Positions 15,199-23,948 of a DNA stretch of 64,000 nucleotides are shown piece after piece (within the stretch, counting starts at the first letter, position 1; every line of letters starts with the position of its first letter). The notes below the pieces were generated by a model. That model saw only the letters and a list, made by a program, of their open reading frames with translations. It did no database searches and was not told the DNA's origin. The DNA comes from Thiolapillus sp964404295 (GTDB lineage: Bacteria; Pseudomonadota; Gammaproteobacteria; Chromatiales; Chromatiaceae), in contig CAYOJM010000073.1 of assembly GCA_964404295.1 (NCBI GenBank), positions 6,514 through 70,513 on the forward strand, in the 5' to 3' direction. The position numbers and the translations under genes were made by a program.

Positions 15199-15808
15199 GC
15201 TCGACTCCAAACTCCCATGGATGGAAACGATCTGTCGGCGTATTTCTGAGTCTCCGGTTATGGTCAGAGAGGGATTGGAACAGGCTCCAATTCCCTGCAA
15301 CCGGTTGACCTGGTGGGGCCCCTGACGGCTCCCTCCATTTTTTTCCCAGCTTAGGGCGACGGATCCGGTAAAGCATTGATCCAGGTCATGCGCCTTCCGT
15401 GATATTCCATATCAACATTTCATGATGTTCTAACATATTGATTCTTCAGGAAAAATTTTGACATCTCCGATGCAGGGTGCTACGCTCTTCCTCGCCAAGA
15501 TCGCGCAAGACAATAACCAAAGGAGGCGCATTTTGGAGGAGGGTGCCATCGTCCATTGGCACTGAAAAAAGGGCAAACCCGGCATCGCCCGGCCCGTTGC
15601 GACGGGGTTTCCGTCCGATCCAAGTTGAAGAAGGGGGAGGGGTCGAAGACGGAAACGCGATGACAGGGGGCGCACGGATCGGACCCTCGGTTGGTGACCA
15701 CGGATCACCGGCCGGGGGTCTGCTCTTTCTGGAATCCCGTTTTCACCGCCTTTCCCATCCATTGTTGTAAACTTCCGCCCCGGTTTATCTTCATTTTTGG
15801 GCTTTTTC
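15199..15808. other. 610-bp non-coding region between cytochrome c4-like gene and ccmA
   Basis: No convincing gene. Contents seen: a dyad ATTGGA-N6-TCCAAT at 15274-15291; an AT-rich patch with an FNR/ANR-like half-match and small palindromes (15376-15436); a strong Shine-Dalgarno-like AAAGGAGG at 15519-15526 followed only by a 10-codon TTG frame (15533-15565); and an open GTG frame of 75 codons (15543-15770) with no signal or family likeness. It probably holds the cytochrome promoter and a long leader for ccm. Confidence 0.6.
15376..15436. promoter_or_regulatory. AT-rich operator-like patch with FNR/ANR-like site
   Basis: At 15376-15389 TTGAT-CCAG-GTCAT matches the FNR/ANR consensus TTGAT-N4-ATCAA at 8 of 10 specified bases. 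Close by are TGATAT-TCC-ATATCA (15400-15414, perfect) and ATGTT-CT-AACAT (15425-15436, perfect). The patch is far more AT-rich than its surroundings. It lies about 180 bp upstream of the cytochrome c4-like start. Oxygen control of a respiratory cytochrome would make sense, but the site is not perfect. Confidence 0.45.
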
Positions 15809-16444
15809 ATGCTGCAAGTGGTCGATCTGCAGTGCACCCGGGGTGACCGGCGGCTGTTCAGCGGGCTGGCGTTCGAGCTGGCGCCGGGGGAGCTGATGCA
15901 CTTGCACGGCCACAACGGCAGCGGCAAGACGACGCTCATGCGTGCTTTGTGCGGCCTGGTCACCCCCACCAAGGGGGAGGTCCTCTGGCGCGGTCGGCCC
16001 ATCCGGCGGCAGCGGGACGAATATCACGCCGAACTGCTCTATCTGGGACACAAGAACGCAATCAAGGAGGATCTGACGGCGGTGGAAAACCTCATGGCCG
16101 CCTGTCGCCTGGCCGGCGCCGATCTACCCGAGGCCGAGGCGTGGCGGGTGCTCGAGCGCATGGGGTTGCGCGGTCATGAGGATCTGCCTTCACGCGTCCT
16201 TTCTCAGGGCCAGCAAAAAAGGGTGGCCTTGGCCCGGCTGCTGGTGAGTCGGGCTCCGCTGTGGCTTTTGGACGAACCTTTCGTGGGGCTGGATGCCGCC
16301 GCGGTGGCATTCTTGCAATCGGTCATCCGCGATCACGTGGCGGACGGCGGGCTGGTGGTGCTCACCACCCACCAGGAGGTGGCGCTCACCGGCGGCCGGG
16401 TCAAGCGGTTGCAGTTGGGATGGAAGGAGGCGGGCCGTGTTTAA
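15809..16444 (+). CDS. ccmA: Heme exporter ATP-binding protein CcmA
   Basis: A 211-residue ABC ATPase with Walker A GHNGSGKTT (34-42), signature LSQGQQKRVALARLL (the family's SxGQ variant), and Walker B WLLDEPFVGLD. ATG 15809 was chosen; an in-frame TTG 12 bp earlier would add only MGFF. With CcmB, CcmC and CcmD it releases holo-CcmE in cytochrome c maturation System I. First gene of a nine-gene operon running to 22817. The ccmB start overlaps its stop by 8 bp. Confidence 0.94.
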   Translation: MLQVVDLQCTRGDRRLFSGLAFELAPGELMHLHGHNGSGKTTLMRALCGLVTPTKGEVLWRGRPIRRQRDEYHAELLYLGHKNAIKEDLTAVENLMAACRLAGADLPEAEAWRVLERMGLRGHEDLPSRVLSQGQQKRVALARLLVSRAPLWLLDEPFVGLDAAAVAFLQSVIRDHVADGGLVVLTTHQEVALTGGRVKRLQLGWKEAGRV

Positions 16445-17105
16445 GGTCTTTTTCGCCGTCGTCCATCGTGACCTGCTGCTGGCAGTGCGCCGGCGCACCG
16501 ACGTGCTCACCACGCTCTTTTTCTTCATCATCGTGGTGAGTCTCTTTCCTCTGGGCATAGGCCCGGAGCTCGAAACCCTGCGTTTGATCGCCCCGGGCGT
16601 CTTCTGGGTGGCGGCGCTGCTGGCCTCCATGCTGGCCTTGGAAAAACTCTTCTTGGTGGACCACCAGGACGGTGCGCTGGAACAACTGTTGTTGGCGCCC
16701 CAGCCCTTGGGGTTGTTGGTGCTGGGCAAGGTGCTGGCCCATTGGCTCATCACCGGCTTGCCGTTGGTGCTGCTCTCGCCCTTGCTTGGCCTTCAGTACG
16801 ATCTGGCGGCCGAGCCGTTGGGCATGCTGGTGGTGACCCTGCTGGTGGGGACGCCGGCCCTGAGCCTGATCGGTGCCATCGGCGCGGCCCTCACGTTGGG
16901 GTTGCGCGGCGGCGGTGTGCTGGTTTCCCTGCTGGTGCTGCCGTTGTATATTCCCATCCTCATTTTCGGGGCCGGAGCGGTGGAAGCGCAGGCTTCCGGC
17001 CTGGGCGGCGCAGGGCATCTCTCCATGCTGGGGGCCATCCTGCTGGTGGCGGTCGTGGCGGCGCCTTTGGCCGCTGCCGCCGCTTTGCGCGTGTCCGTGG
17101 AATAG
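16437..17105 (+). CDS. ccmB: Heme exporter permease CcmB
   Basis: GTG 16437 gives 222 residues, matching the family (E. coli 220), with six predicted membrane helices. Typical sequence: FKVFFAVVHRDLLLAVRRRTDVL at the start, then FPLGIGPELETLRLIAPGVFWVA and LEKLFLVDHQDGALEQLLLAPQPL. It is the membrane partner of CcmA in the complex that frees heme-loaded CcmE. The start lies inside the end of ccmA (8-bp overlap), so translational coupling is likely. A 114-bp gap follows before ccmC. Confidence 0.94.
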   Translation: MFKVFFAVVHRDLLLAVRRRTDVLTTLFFFIIVVSLFPLGIGPELETLRLIAPGVFWVAALLASMLALEKLFLVDHQDGALEQLLLAPQPLGLLVLGKVLAHWLITGLPLVLLSPLLGLQYDLAAEPLGMLVVTLLVGTPALSLIGAIGAALTLGLRGGGVLVSLLVLPLYIPILIFGAGAVEAQASGLGGAGHLSMLGAILLVAVVAAPLAAAAALRVSVE

Positions 17106-17219
17106 CGTACCGGGGCGGCGCCGTTTCCAGCCTCGACGGTTCCCTTACGCAGGGTGGGGAAGAAGGTTGCGAATTTTTTTCGGGAACCGTTGTCCCATAG
17201 CTGGCAACCAGGGCCTGTC

Positions 17220-17978
17220 ATGAGCTCACGACTGATCAATTGGTTCAAACTCTCCTCGCCGGCCACCTTCTATCCCGTGGCGGGCAAGATCGGCCGGGCT
17301 TCGGCTCTGGTGGCCGTGGTGTTGCTGGCAGTAGGGCTCTACATGAGCTTTTTCGTCGCTCCCACCGATTACAAACAGGGCGAGGGCTACCGCATCATCT
17401 TCATCCATGTGCCTTCGGCCTGGATGTCCATGTTCATCTACGTGGTCATGGCGTTCTGGGCGGCCATGGGCCTGGTCTTCCGCACCCGGCTTTCGTTCAT
17501 GATGGCCCGCGCCCTGGCGCCCACCGGCGCACTGATGACCTTCATCGCGCTGTGGACCGGCGCCTTCTGGGGCAAGCCCATGTGGGGCACCTGGTGGGTG
17601 TGGGACGCCCGATTGACCTCCGAGCTCATCCTCTTTTTCCTCTACGTGGGCTATATCGCGCTGCAAGGCGCCATTCCAGATGTACGCAGGGGAGACCGCG
17701 CCGGCGCCATTTTGCTGCTGGTGGGGGTGGTGAACATTCCCATCATCTATTTCTCGGTGAAATGGTGGAACACCCTGCACCAGGGGGCCACGGTGCGAAT
17801 GGACGGTTCGAGCATGAGCGCGGTCATGCTCCAGACCATGTTGTTGATGACGGCGGCCTTTTGGGCCTACAGCATCGCCGTGGCCATGGCGCGGGTACGG
17901 GTGCTCATCCTAGATCGGGAGCGGGAGGCCCGGTGGGTGGCCGAACTACCGGAGGTGCGGGAATCGTGGAATCGGTGA
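17220..17978 (+). CDS. ccmC: Heme lyase/handling protein CcmC
   Basis: A 252-residue six-helix protein that loads heme onto CcmE. The tryptophan-rich heme-handling motif is WGTWWVWDARLTSELIL (about 122-138), flanked by conserved His 63 (FIHVPSAWMS) and His 187 (TLHQGA), the expected heme ligands. ATG 17220 was chosen because homologues begin about 10 residues before the SPATFY-type motif; a GTG 66 bp upstream would add a stretch without family support. ccmD begins 12 bp before its stop. Confidence 0.94.
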   Translation: MSSRLINWFKLSSPATFYPVAGKIGRASALVAVVLLAVGLYMSFFVAPTDYKQGEGYRIIFIHVPSAWMSMFIYVVMAFWAAMGLVFRTRLSFMMARALAPTGALMTFIALWTGAFWGKPMWGTWWVWDARLTSELILFFLYVGYIALQGAIPDVRRGDRAGAILLLVGVVNIPIIYFSVKWWNTLHQGATVRMDGSSMSAVMLQTMLLMTAAFWAYSIAVAMARVRVLILDREREARWVAELPEVRESWNR

Positions 17979-18142
17979 AAGCGTTTTTCCACATGGGCGG
18001 TTACGCCCTCTACGTCTGGGGCTCGTTCGGAGTCACTGCGCTATTGATGCTGGCCGAGCCCTTGTTGCTGGCCCACCGCCGCAAAGAGACGTTGCGGCGG
18101 CTGCGGCGGCTGGCGCGTTTCGAATCGGAGCAATCTTCATGA
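17966..18142 (+). CDS. ccmD: Heme exporter protein CcmD
   Basis: A 58-residue protein with one membrane helix (GSFGVTALLMLAEPLLLAHR) and a basic tail (RRKETLRRLRRLARF). HMGGYALYVWGS just before the helix is the CcmD signature. It joins the CcmABC complex and is needed to release holo-CcmE. The likely start is GTG 17966, inside ccmC (13-bp overlap), and the stop overlaps ccmE ATG by 4 bp, so it is embedded between two coupled genes and easily missed. Confidence 0.9.
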   Translation: MESVKAFFHMGGYALYVWGSFGVTALLMLAEPLLLAHRRKETLRRLRRLARFESEQSS

Positions 18143-18606
18143 AACCACGACACAAGCGACTGGCTTTTCTGATGGCGGGGCTGGTGGTTCTCGCCGCCGC
18201 CGCCTGGCTGGTGTTTCGGGCCTTGGGCGACAACCTCTCCTATTTCTTCTCCCCCACCGAAGTGGTGGAGGGCAAGGCGCCGCACAACCACGTCTTCCGG
18301 CTGGGCGGCCTGGTGCAGCCGGGCAGCTTCCGGCGGGAGGACCAGGGACAGGAGGTGGTGGCCCGGTTCGTGGTCACCGACAACCATCAATCCGTAGAGG
18401 TGCGTTACGCCGGCATCTTGCCGGATCTGTTCCAGGAGGGACAGGGGGTCATCGCCAAGGGGCGCATGGGACCCGACGGTGTCTTCCTGGCAGATGAGGT
18501 GTTGGCCAAGCACGACGAGACCTATATGCCGCCCGAGGTGGCCGAGGCCTTGGAGGAGGGACACCGCCGCGGCATCGCCGAGATGGCCAAGGGGGGTGGG
18601 AAATGA
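18139..18606 (+). CDS. ccmE: Cytochrome c maturation heme chaperone CcmE
   Basis: The 155-residue product has an N-terminal membrane anchor (about 9-27) and an OB-fold periplasmic domain. The covalent heme ligand is His 125 in AKHDETYMPPEV, with Tyr 129 as the axial partner, matching the HxxxY type. FRLGGLVQPGS is the conserved OB strand. It receives heme from CcmC and hands it to CcmF/H. Overlaps ccmD and ccmF by 4 bp each. Confidence 0.96.
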   Translation: MKPRHKRLAFLMAGLVVLAAAAWLVFRALGDNLSYFFSPTEVVEGKAPHNHVFRLGGLVQPGSFRREDQGQEVVARFVVTDNHQSVEVRYAGILPDLFQEGQGVIAKGRMGPDGVFLADEVLAKHDETYMPPEVAEALEEGHRRGIAEMAKGGGK

Positions 18607-20552
18607 TCCCCGAGCTTGGACATTTCGCTCTCATCCTGGCGCTGGTGGTGGCTTTGGTACAGGGTGTCTTTCCCTTGGTAGGGGCGCACCGGGGGTATGC
18701 CTCCTGGGTGGCATTGGCTCGGCCGGCGTCGCGGCTCCAGTTTCTCTTGCTTCTGGTGAGCTTCTCTTGTCTCACCTGGTCTTTCCTCAAGAGCGATTTT
18801 TCCGTTCTTTACGTGGCACAGAATTCGAACACCCGTCTGCCGGAGATCTTTAAGTTCTCCGCGGTGTGGGGGGCGCACGAAGGCTCGCTGCTGTTGTGGG
18901 CGCTCATTCTCTCCGCGTGGACCGCGGCCGTGACCCTGTTTGGACGGAGCCTGTCGCCGTTGATGATGGCGCGGGTGTTGGGGGTGCTGGGCCTGGTGGC
19001 CACCGGGTTCCTGGCGTTTCTCACTTTCACGTCCAATCCGTTCGAACGGCTGGTGCCGGCGGCGGCCGAAGGCCGGGACCTCAATCCGTTGCTCCAGGAC
19101 ATCGGCCTGATCATGCATCCGCCCATGCTCTACATGGGGTACGTGGGCTTCGCCATTCCTTTCGCCTTCGCCATCGCCGCCATGCTCGGGGGGCGGCTGG
19201 ATGCGGCCTGGGCGCGCTGGTCGCGGCCTTGGACGCAGATTGCATGGGTCTTTCTCACCCTGGGCATCGCCCTCGGTTCCTGGTGGGCCTATTACGAGCT
19301 GGGCTGGGGCGGCTGGTGGTTCTGGGATCCGGTGGAGAACGCTTCGTTCATGCCTTGGTTGGCGGGTACGGCGCTGATGCACTCGCTGGCGGTGACCGAA
19401 AAACGGGGGGCGTTCAAGGCATGGACCGTGCTGCTGGCCATCTTCACATTTTCGCTGAGCCTGCTGGGCACTTTCCTGGTGCGTTCCGGGGTGCTCACTT
19501 CGGTGCATGCGTTCGCATCGGATCCGTCACGCGGGCTGTTCATCCTCTTGTTCCTGGCCGCTGTGGTGGGCAGCTCCCTGGCATTGTACGCGGCGCGCGC
19601 GTCCAAGGTGCGCAGTCGGGTCCATTTCGAGCCGGTTTCGCGGGAGGCCGCCCTGCTGCTCAACAACGTGATCCTGGTGGTGACCACCGTTTCCATCCTG
19701 CTGGGCACACTCTATCCCCTCATCGTGGACGCGCTCGGCGGCGGAAAAATTTCGGTGGGGCCGCCCTATTTCAATGCCGTCTTCATTCCGTTGACGACGC
19801 CCCTGGTGATCTTGCTCGGCGCTGGCACCCTGGCCCGCTGGAAGCGCGACCGCTTTGCCGACATCTGGGCCAAGGTGCGGCTTGCTTTCGTGGCCAGCCT
19901 GGTTTTCGGGCTGGCGTTTCCCGCCGTGGCCATGGGCGGTTTCTCCTGGCGGGCGGCCTTGGGCATGACCCTGGCTTTCTGGGTCTTTTTCACCACTTTG
20001 AAAGCGGTGCGCGACAGTGCGCGCGGTCGCGGGATCGGTGGACTGTCGCTCTCCCAGTGGGGTATGGCGCTGGGCCACCTGGGGGTGGGGGTCTTCATCG
20101 TCGGGGTCACCCTCACCTCCATCTACAGCACCGAGAAGGACGTGCGGCTGGAGCCCGGGGATACCTATGAGCTGGGGGGGTATCTGTTCCACTTCAAAGG
20201 CACCACCCATCTGAAGGGGCCCAATTACGAAGGGGACCGGGGTGAGGTGGTGGTCACCCGTGAGGGCGAGGTGGTGGCCACGCTCTACCCTGAGAAACGG
20301 AACTACCTTTCCGGGATGCCCATGACCGAAGCCGGCATCGACGCCGGGCTCACGCGGGATCTTTTCGTGGCCCTGGGCGAGCCGTTGGGCGACGGCGCCT
20401 GGGCGGTGCGGCTCTACCACAAACCTTTCGTCCGCTGGATCTGGCTCGGTGCGCTCATCATGGCGCTCGGTGGGGTTTGTTCGGCGCTGGATCGCCGTTA
20501 CCGGGTATTGGCGCGTCGCCAGCGCGAGGCCCTGGCGGGAGGTGTGGCATGA
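18603..20552 (+). CDS. ccmF: Cytochrome c heme lyase CcmF
   Basis: A 649-residue membrane protein with about 15 helices, the synthetase subunit that attaches heme to apocytochrome Cys thiols. The WWD motif GWGGWWFWDPVENASFMPWL lies at about 232-252. Supporting stretches: WGAHEGSLLLWALILSAW and HPPMLYMGYVGFAIPFAFAIA, each with a conserved His, and the C-terminal periplasmic segment GYLFHFKGTTHLKGPNY. Usual length is about 650. Linked by 4-bp overlaps to ccmE and ccmG. Confidence 0.96.
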   Translation: MIPELGHFALILALVVALVQGVFPLVGAHRGYASWVALARPASRLQFLLLLVSFSCLTWSFLKSDFSVLYVAQNSNTRLPEIFKFSAVWGAHEGSLLLWALILSAWTAAVTLFGRSLSPLMMARVLGVLGLVATGFLAFLTFTSNPFERLVPAAAEGRDLNPLLQDIGLIMHPPMLYMGYVGFAIPFAFAIAAMLGGRLDAAWARWSRPWTQIAWVFLTLGIALGSWWAYYELGWGGWWFWDPVENASFMPWLAGTALMHSLAVTEKRGAFKAWTVLLAIFTFSLSLLGTFLVRSGVLTSVHAFASDPSRGLFILLFLAAVVGSSLALYAARASKVRSRVHFEPVSREAALLLNNVILVVTTVSILLGTLYPLIVDALGGGKISVGPPYFNAVFIPLTTPLVILLGAGTLARWKRDRFADIWAKVRLAFVASLVFGLAFPAVAMGGFSWRAALGMTLAFWVFFTTLKAVRDSARGRGIGGLSLSQWGMALGHLGVGVFIVGVTLTSIYSTEKDVRLEPGDTYELGGYLFHFKGTTHLKGPNYEGDRGEVVVTREGEVVATLYPEKRNYLSGMPMTEAGIDAGLTRDLFVALGEPLGDGAWAVRLYHKPFVRWIWLGALIMALGGVCSALDRRYRVLARRQREALAGGVA

Positions 20553-21097
20553 AGGCCCGTCATCTGGTGCCCCTCATCGTCTTCACCGCTTTGGCGCTGC
20601 TGTTCGGTTACGTGTTGGTGAAGATGAACAAGGGGGAATACAACCCCAGAGAGATTCCCACCGAATTCATCGGCCGTAAGGCGCCGGCGGTGGAAATTCC
20701 CTGGCTCTACGACCGGAACCAGCGGGTGAGCAGCGCCAAGTACGCGGGCAAGGTGTGGCTCATCAATTTCTGGGGCACCTGGTGCCCCGAGTGTTGGAAG
20801 GAGCACGAGTTTCTGCTCCACCTCTCCCGCCAGGGGGTGCCCATTTTCGGCGTGGATTGGCGCGATGACGACCAGGAGGCCATCGGTTTTCTCCGTTCCA
20901 AGGGCGATCCCTTCGATCAGGTGGGGGTGGATCCGCGCAGCGACCTGGCCATCGAGTGGGGCGTCTATGGTGCGCCCGAAACCTTCCTCATCGACGCCGA
21001 GGGTGTGATCCGGGAGAAGCACGCCGGCGCCCTCACGCCGGAGGTCTGGAATACCAAGTTCGCGCCCTATTTCCTGGGACGGGAGGCGGTGCCATGA
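20549..21097 (+). CDS. ccmG: Thiol:disulfide interchange protein CcmG (DsbE)
   Basis: The 182-residue product is a membrane-anchored thioredoxin-like protein: helix at about 6-26, then a periplasmic domain with WGTWCPECWKEH, active Cys 79 and Cys 82. A WCPEC site rather than the commoner WCPTC is within family range. GVYGAPETFLID is the cis-Pro loop. It keeps apocytochrome CxxCH thiols reduced together with CcmH. 4-bp overlaps on both sides couple it to ccmF and ccmH. Confidence 0.94.
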   Translation: MKARHLVPLIVFTALALLFGYVLVKMNKGEYNPREIPTEFIGRKAPAVEIPWLYDRNQRVSSAKYAGKVWLINFWGTWCPECWKEHEFLLHLSRQGVPIFGVDWRDDDQEAIGFLRSKGDPFDQVGVDPRSDLAIEWGVYGAPETFLIDAEGVIREKHAGALTPEVWNTKFAPYFLGREAVP

Positions 21098-21573
21098 GGC
21101 GGTTGCTTGGGGTATTGGGCGTTCTTGTCCTGTTGGCCGGTTCCGCCCTGGCCGCCATCGACACCTACGAGTTTCAGGATCCGGAAAAGGAACAGCGTTA
21201 CAAAGAGTTGGTCCAGGAGTTGCGTTGCCTGGTGTGTCAGAACCAGAACATCGCCGATTCCAACGCGGAGCTGGCCAAGGATCTGCGCCGCAAGACCTAC
21301 GAAATGGTCCAGGCGGGGCGCAGCAAGGAGGAGATCGCCGACTGGATGGTGGCCAGGTACGGCAATTTCGTGCTGTACAAACCCCCTTTGGAGGCCGGCA
21401 CCCTGCTGTTGTGGGTGGGGCCTTTTCTCATTTTCCTGGTCGGTGTCTGGTTGCTGATTCGCATCATCCGACGCCGTCCCGACGCCCCCGGAACACCGCT
21501 GTTGAGCGAAGAGGAGCGTCGCCGCGCCGAAGCCCTGCTGGCGCAGGGCGATGAAGGAGACGAAGATCGATGA
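21094..21573 (+). CDS. ccmH: Cytochrome c maturation protein CcmH (CcmL-type, N-terminal domain)
   Basis: A 159-residue protein with signal peptide (about 1-21), the LRCLVCQNQ motif with redox Cys 45 and Cys 48, the helical NAELAKDLRRKTYEMV bundle, and one C-terminal membrane helix (about 106-126). The short form without TPR domain is matched by a separate ccmI gene directly after, as in alphaproteobacteria and Pseudomonas rather than the fused CcmH of E. coli. Overlaps both neighbours by 4 bp. Confidence 0.95.
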   Translation: MRRLLGVLGVLVLLAGSALAAIDTYEFQDPEKEQRYKELVQELRCLVCQNQNIADSNAELAKDLRRKTYEMVQAGRSKEEIADWMVARYGNFVLYKPPLEAGTLLLWVGPFLIFLVGVWLLIRIIRRRPDAPGTPLLSEEERRRAEALLAQGDEGDEDR

Positions 21574-22817
21574 CCCTGTTCTGGTTGAGTGCCGGCCTGC
21601 TGCTGGCGGGTGTGGTGGCGGTTCTGTCGTGGACGCTCTTTCGTCAGCGCGGCGAGATCGTGGACCAGGTGCGCGAGCAGAACCTGCGCGTTGCGCGTGA
21701 CAAGCTTCGCGAGCTGGAAGCGGACCATGCGGCCGGCAATCTGGACGACGACGCGTTTCGCCAGGCCCGCGAGGAGCTGGAACGAGAGCTGCTCGAGGAC
21801 ACTTCGGTGGCGGAACAGCGGGTGGAAGTCAACCCCGTGGGGCGGAAGCTGGGAGCCGCCCTGCTTCTGCTCTTGATTCCGGGGGCCAGCGTGGGGCTCT
21901 ATTTGTGGTTGGGGTCGCCCCAGCTTCTCGAGCCGGGGGCGCTGCAGGCCGATCAGCGGGATCCCCATGCCGGCGGTGGCGCCCCGACCATGGCCGAGAT
22001 CCGGCAGACCCTGGAACGGCGGGTGGCGGAGCAGCCGGATGACGCCGAGGCTTGGTTCATGCTCGGCCGGCTCCATGCGGGGGCGCAGCGGTTCGCCGAA
22101 GCGGCGGAAGCCTATGCACAGGTGGCGCGTCTCACCGATCGCCATCCCCAGGCGCTCATTGCCTGGGCCGATGCCCTCGCCATGACCCAAGGGGGGCGCA
22201 TTTCGGGCAAGCCCTACGAGTTGGTGAAAGAGGCCCTGGAAAAGGCGCCGGAGGATCCCACCGCCTTGTGGCTTGCCGGTCAGGGCGCACGTGAGGCGGG
22301 GGACTATCAGAATGCCATCTATTTCTGGCGGCGGGCCGAGGCGGAGCTGGCGGATCAGCCGGAGTACGTGAAGGAGCTGCGTGGCCTCATCGAGGCAGCC
22401 AAGAACATGGCACGCGCTCAGGGGGTGGAGGTGGAGGATCCCGGATCGGCCGTCGATCTGGAGGCGTCGGTGACGACCGGCATCCCCTTGGAGATCACCT
22501 TGGCGCCGGAACTGGCCGACCGGGCGCCGCCCGATGCGCCGTTGTTCGTCTTCGCCAAGGCGGTGGACGGGCCGCCCATGCCGGTGGCCGCCTTGCGGTT
22601 GCGCGTCCGGGACCTGCCCGCCGAGGTGGTGCTCGAGGATGCCCATCTGTTGCAGGGTGGCCGGCTCGCCGACCATGCCCGGCTGAAGATCGGCGCCCGA
22701 ATCGCCTTGACCGGAGAGCCCACCGCCGCCAGCGGCGATTTGCAGAGTGCCGAGACGGTGGTGGAGACCGGCGTCTCCGAGCCGGTGAAGCTGGTCATCG
22801 ACCAGGTGGTGCCTTGA
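21570..22817 (+). CDS. ccmI: Cytochrome c maturation protein CcmI (TPR chaperone)
   Basis: The 415-residue product has two N-terminal membrane helices (about 3-24 and 91-112) around a Leu-zipper-like cytoplasmic loop (REQNLRVARDKLRELEADHAAG), then TPR repeats (AWFMLGRLHAGAQRFAEAAEAYAQVARL; ALIAWADALAM) and a C-terminal beta-rich domain. It holds apocytochrome C-termini and delivers them to the CcmF/H complex. Last gene of the ccm operon; the next gene is convergent and starts 3 bp after its stop. Confidence 0.92.
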   Translation: MTLFWLSAGLLLAGVVAVLSWTLFRQRGEIVDQVREQNLRVARDKLRELEADHAAGNLDDDAFRQAREELERELLEDTSVAEQRVEVNPVGRKLGAALLLLLIPGASVGLYLWLGSPQLLEPGALQADQRDPHAGGGAPTMAEIRQTLERRVAEQPDDAEAWFMLGRLHAGAQRFAEAAEAYAQVARLTDRHPQALIAWADALAMTQGGRISGKPYELVKEALEKAPEDPTALWLAGQGAREAGDYQNAIYFWRRAEAELADQPEYVKELRGLIEAAKNMARAQGVEVEDPGSAVDLEASVTTGIPLEITLAPELADRAPPDAPLFVFAKAVDGPPMPVAALRLRVRDLPAEVVLEDAHLLQGGRLADHARLKIGARIALTGEPTAASGDLQSAETVVETGVSEPVKLVIDQVVP

Positions 22818-22820
22818 CGG

Positions 22821-23900
22821 TCAGGGGAGCGGAAAACGGCGCAGATCCGCCGCCTCGGGCAGAGGGCGCCCGTCCAGCAGCCAATCGGCCATGCGTTGGC
22901 TGAACCAGGGGATGGAAAGACTGCCGTGGGCACCGAACCCGTTGAAAAGGTGCAGCCGGGACGTTTTGGGGTGGGTGCCCAGGAAGGGGCGACGGTCGGC
23001 GGTGGCCGGCCGCACTCCCGCTTGATGGTCCACCGGCTGGAGGATTTCGGGGTGGTGCAGCAGCCCTTCCAACCCCTTTTCCAACCGATGCCGTCCTTCG
23101 GGCGTGGGCGTCATGTCCAGTAGATGGTGGTCATGGGTCGCGCCGAGGCGATAGCGTCCATCGGCGTGGGGCAGGAGCCAATAGGCGCCGTTGACGATGG
23201 CGCGCGGCAGAGCGCCCGCCTCTTCGCCGGGGGTCAGCACCAGGAATTCTCCCTTGTCCGGCGCGAAGGGCAGATGGGCGAACCAAGGGTTCTCCTGTGC
23301 CCTGTAGCCTTCGCAGCAGACCAGATGACGCGCTTCGATGCCGGCCAGCCGCCACCCGCGTGGAGTGCGCTCCAGGGTGCGCCAATCGGCCGTTCCCTCT
23401 CGCAGGGTCGCCGCTTCGCCCAGCCATCGACCGAGAAAATCGAGCAGGGCTGGTAGGTCCAGGTGGCCGGTGCGGCATTGTCGGAAACCACCGTGGGGCG
23501 CGTGGATGGCAGGTCCGGCCCCGCCGGGCCCGAAGGCCGGCCCCAGCAGCGGTGCCAGTTCCCGGCGGGTCGTCAGTCGGTCGTGGAAGCGTCGCTGCTC
23601 GGGCGAGCGGAACAGCCGCAACATGGGTTGAGGATGAAAAAAGGGGCGGCCGGCCGCGCGGGCCAGTTCGTCATAAAGTCGATCCGCCGCCTCCAGCCAT
23701 TCGAACACCCAGGGTGAAGGGTTGAACCGAAGCCCCGGCAGGGGGTTGACCAGGCCGGCGGCCACTCTGGACGCTGCGGTGCGCAGGCCGTCGTCGAGCA
23801 CCGCCACCCGCTGGCCCCGCCGGATCAACCGCCAGGCCAAAAGGCTGCCGGCCAAACCGCGCCCCACGATCAGACAATCGTAAATGGTGCCGGAGGTCAC
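22821..23900 (-). CDS. FAD-dependent oxidoreductase, DAO family
   Basis: A 359-residue flavoprotein. The Rossmann motif GRGLAG at 13-18 (CLIVGRGLAGSLLAWRL) and the C-terminal GVRPATADRRPFLGTH and LFNGFGAHGSLSIPW stretches fit the D-amino-acid-oxidase/glycine-oxidase fold. GTG 23900 was chosen since the FAD motif starts about 10 residues later and the frame upstream has no family likeness. The substrate is unknown; relatives act on amines or the tRNA-modifying MnmC-C type oxidation. It ends 3 bp from the convergent ccmI stop and is divergent from the peptide transporter, 48 bp away. Confidence 0.82.
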   Translation of the reverse strand: MTSGTIYDCLIVGRGLAGSLLAWRLIRRGQRVAVLDDGLRTAASRVAAGLVNPLPGLRFNPSPWVFEWLEAADRLYDELARAAGRPFFHPQPMLRLFRSPEQRRFHDRLTTRRELAPLLGPAFGPGGAGPAIHAPHGGFRQCRTGHLDLPALLDFLGRWLGEAATLREGTADWRTLERTPRGWRLAGIEARHLVCCEGYRAQENPWFAHLPFAPDKGEFLVLTPGEEAGALPRAIVNGAYWLLPHADGRYRLGATHDHHLLDMTPTPEGRHRLEKGLEGLLHHPEILQPVDHQAGVRPATADRRPFLGTHPKTSRLHLFNGFGAHGSLSIPWFSQRMADWLLDGRPLPEAADLRRFPLP

Positions 23901-23948
23901 TATACTGCGGCCTTTTCGGAATGAGTCCGTCGTCGGAGAGAGACGCCC

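Noticed and set aside
15543..15770. 75-codon GTG frame in the ccm upstream region
   Set aside because: The ribosome-site-like GGAGGAGG lies directly against the GTG (no spacing), and the product has no signal, helix pattern or likeness.
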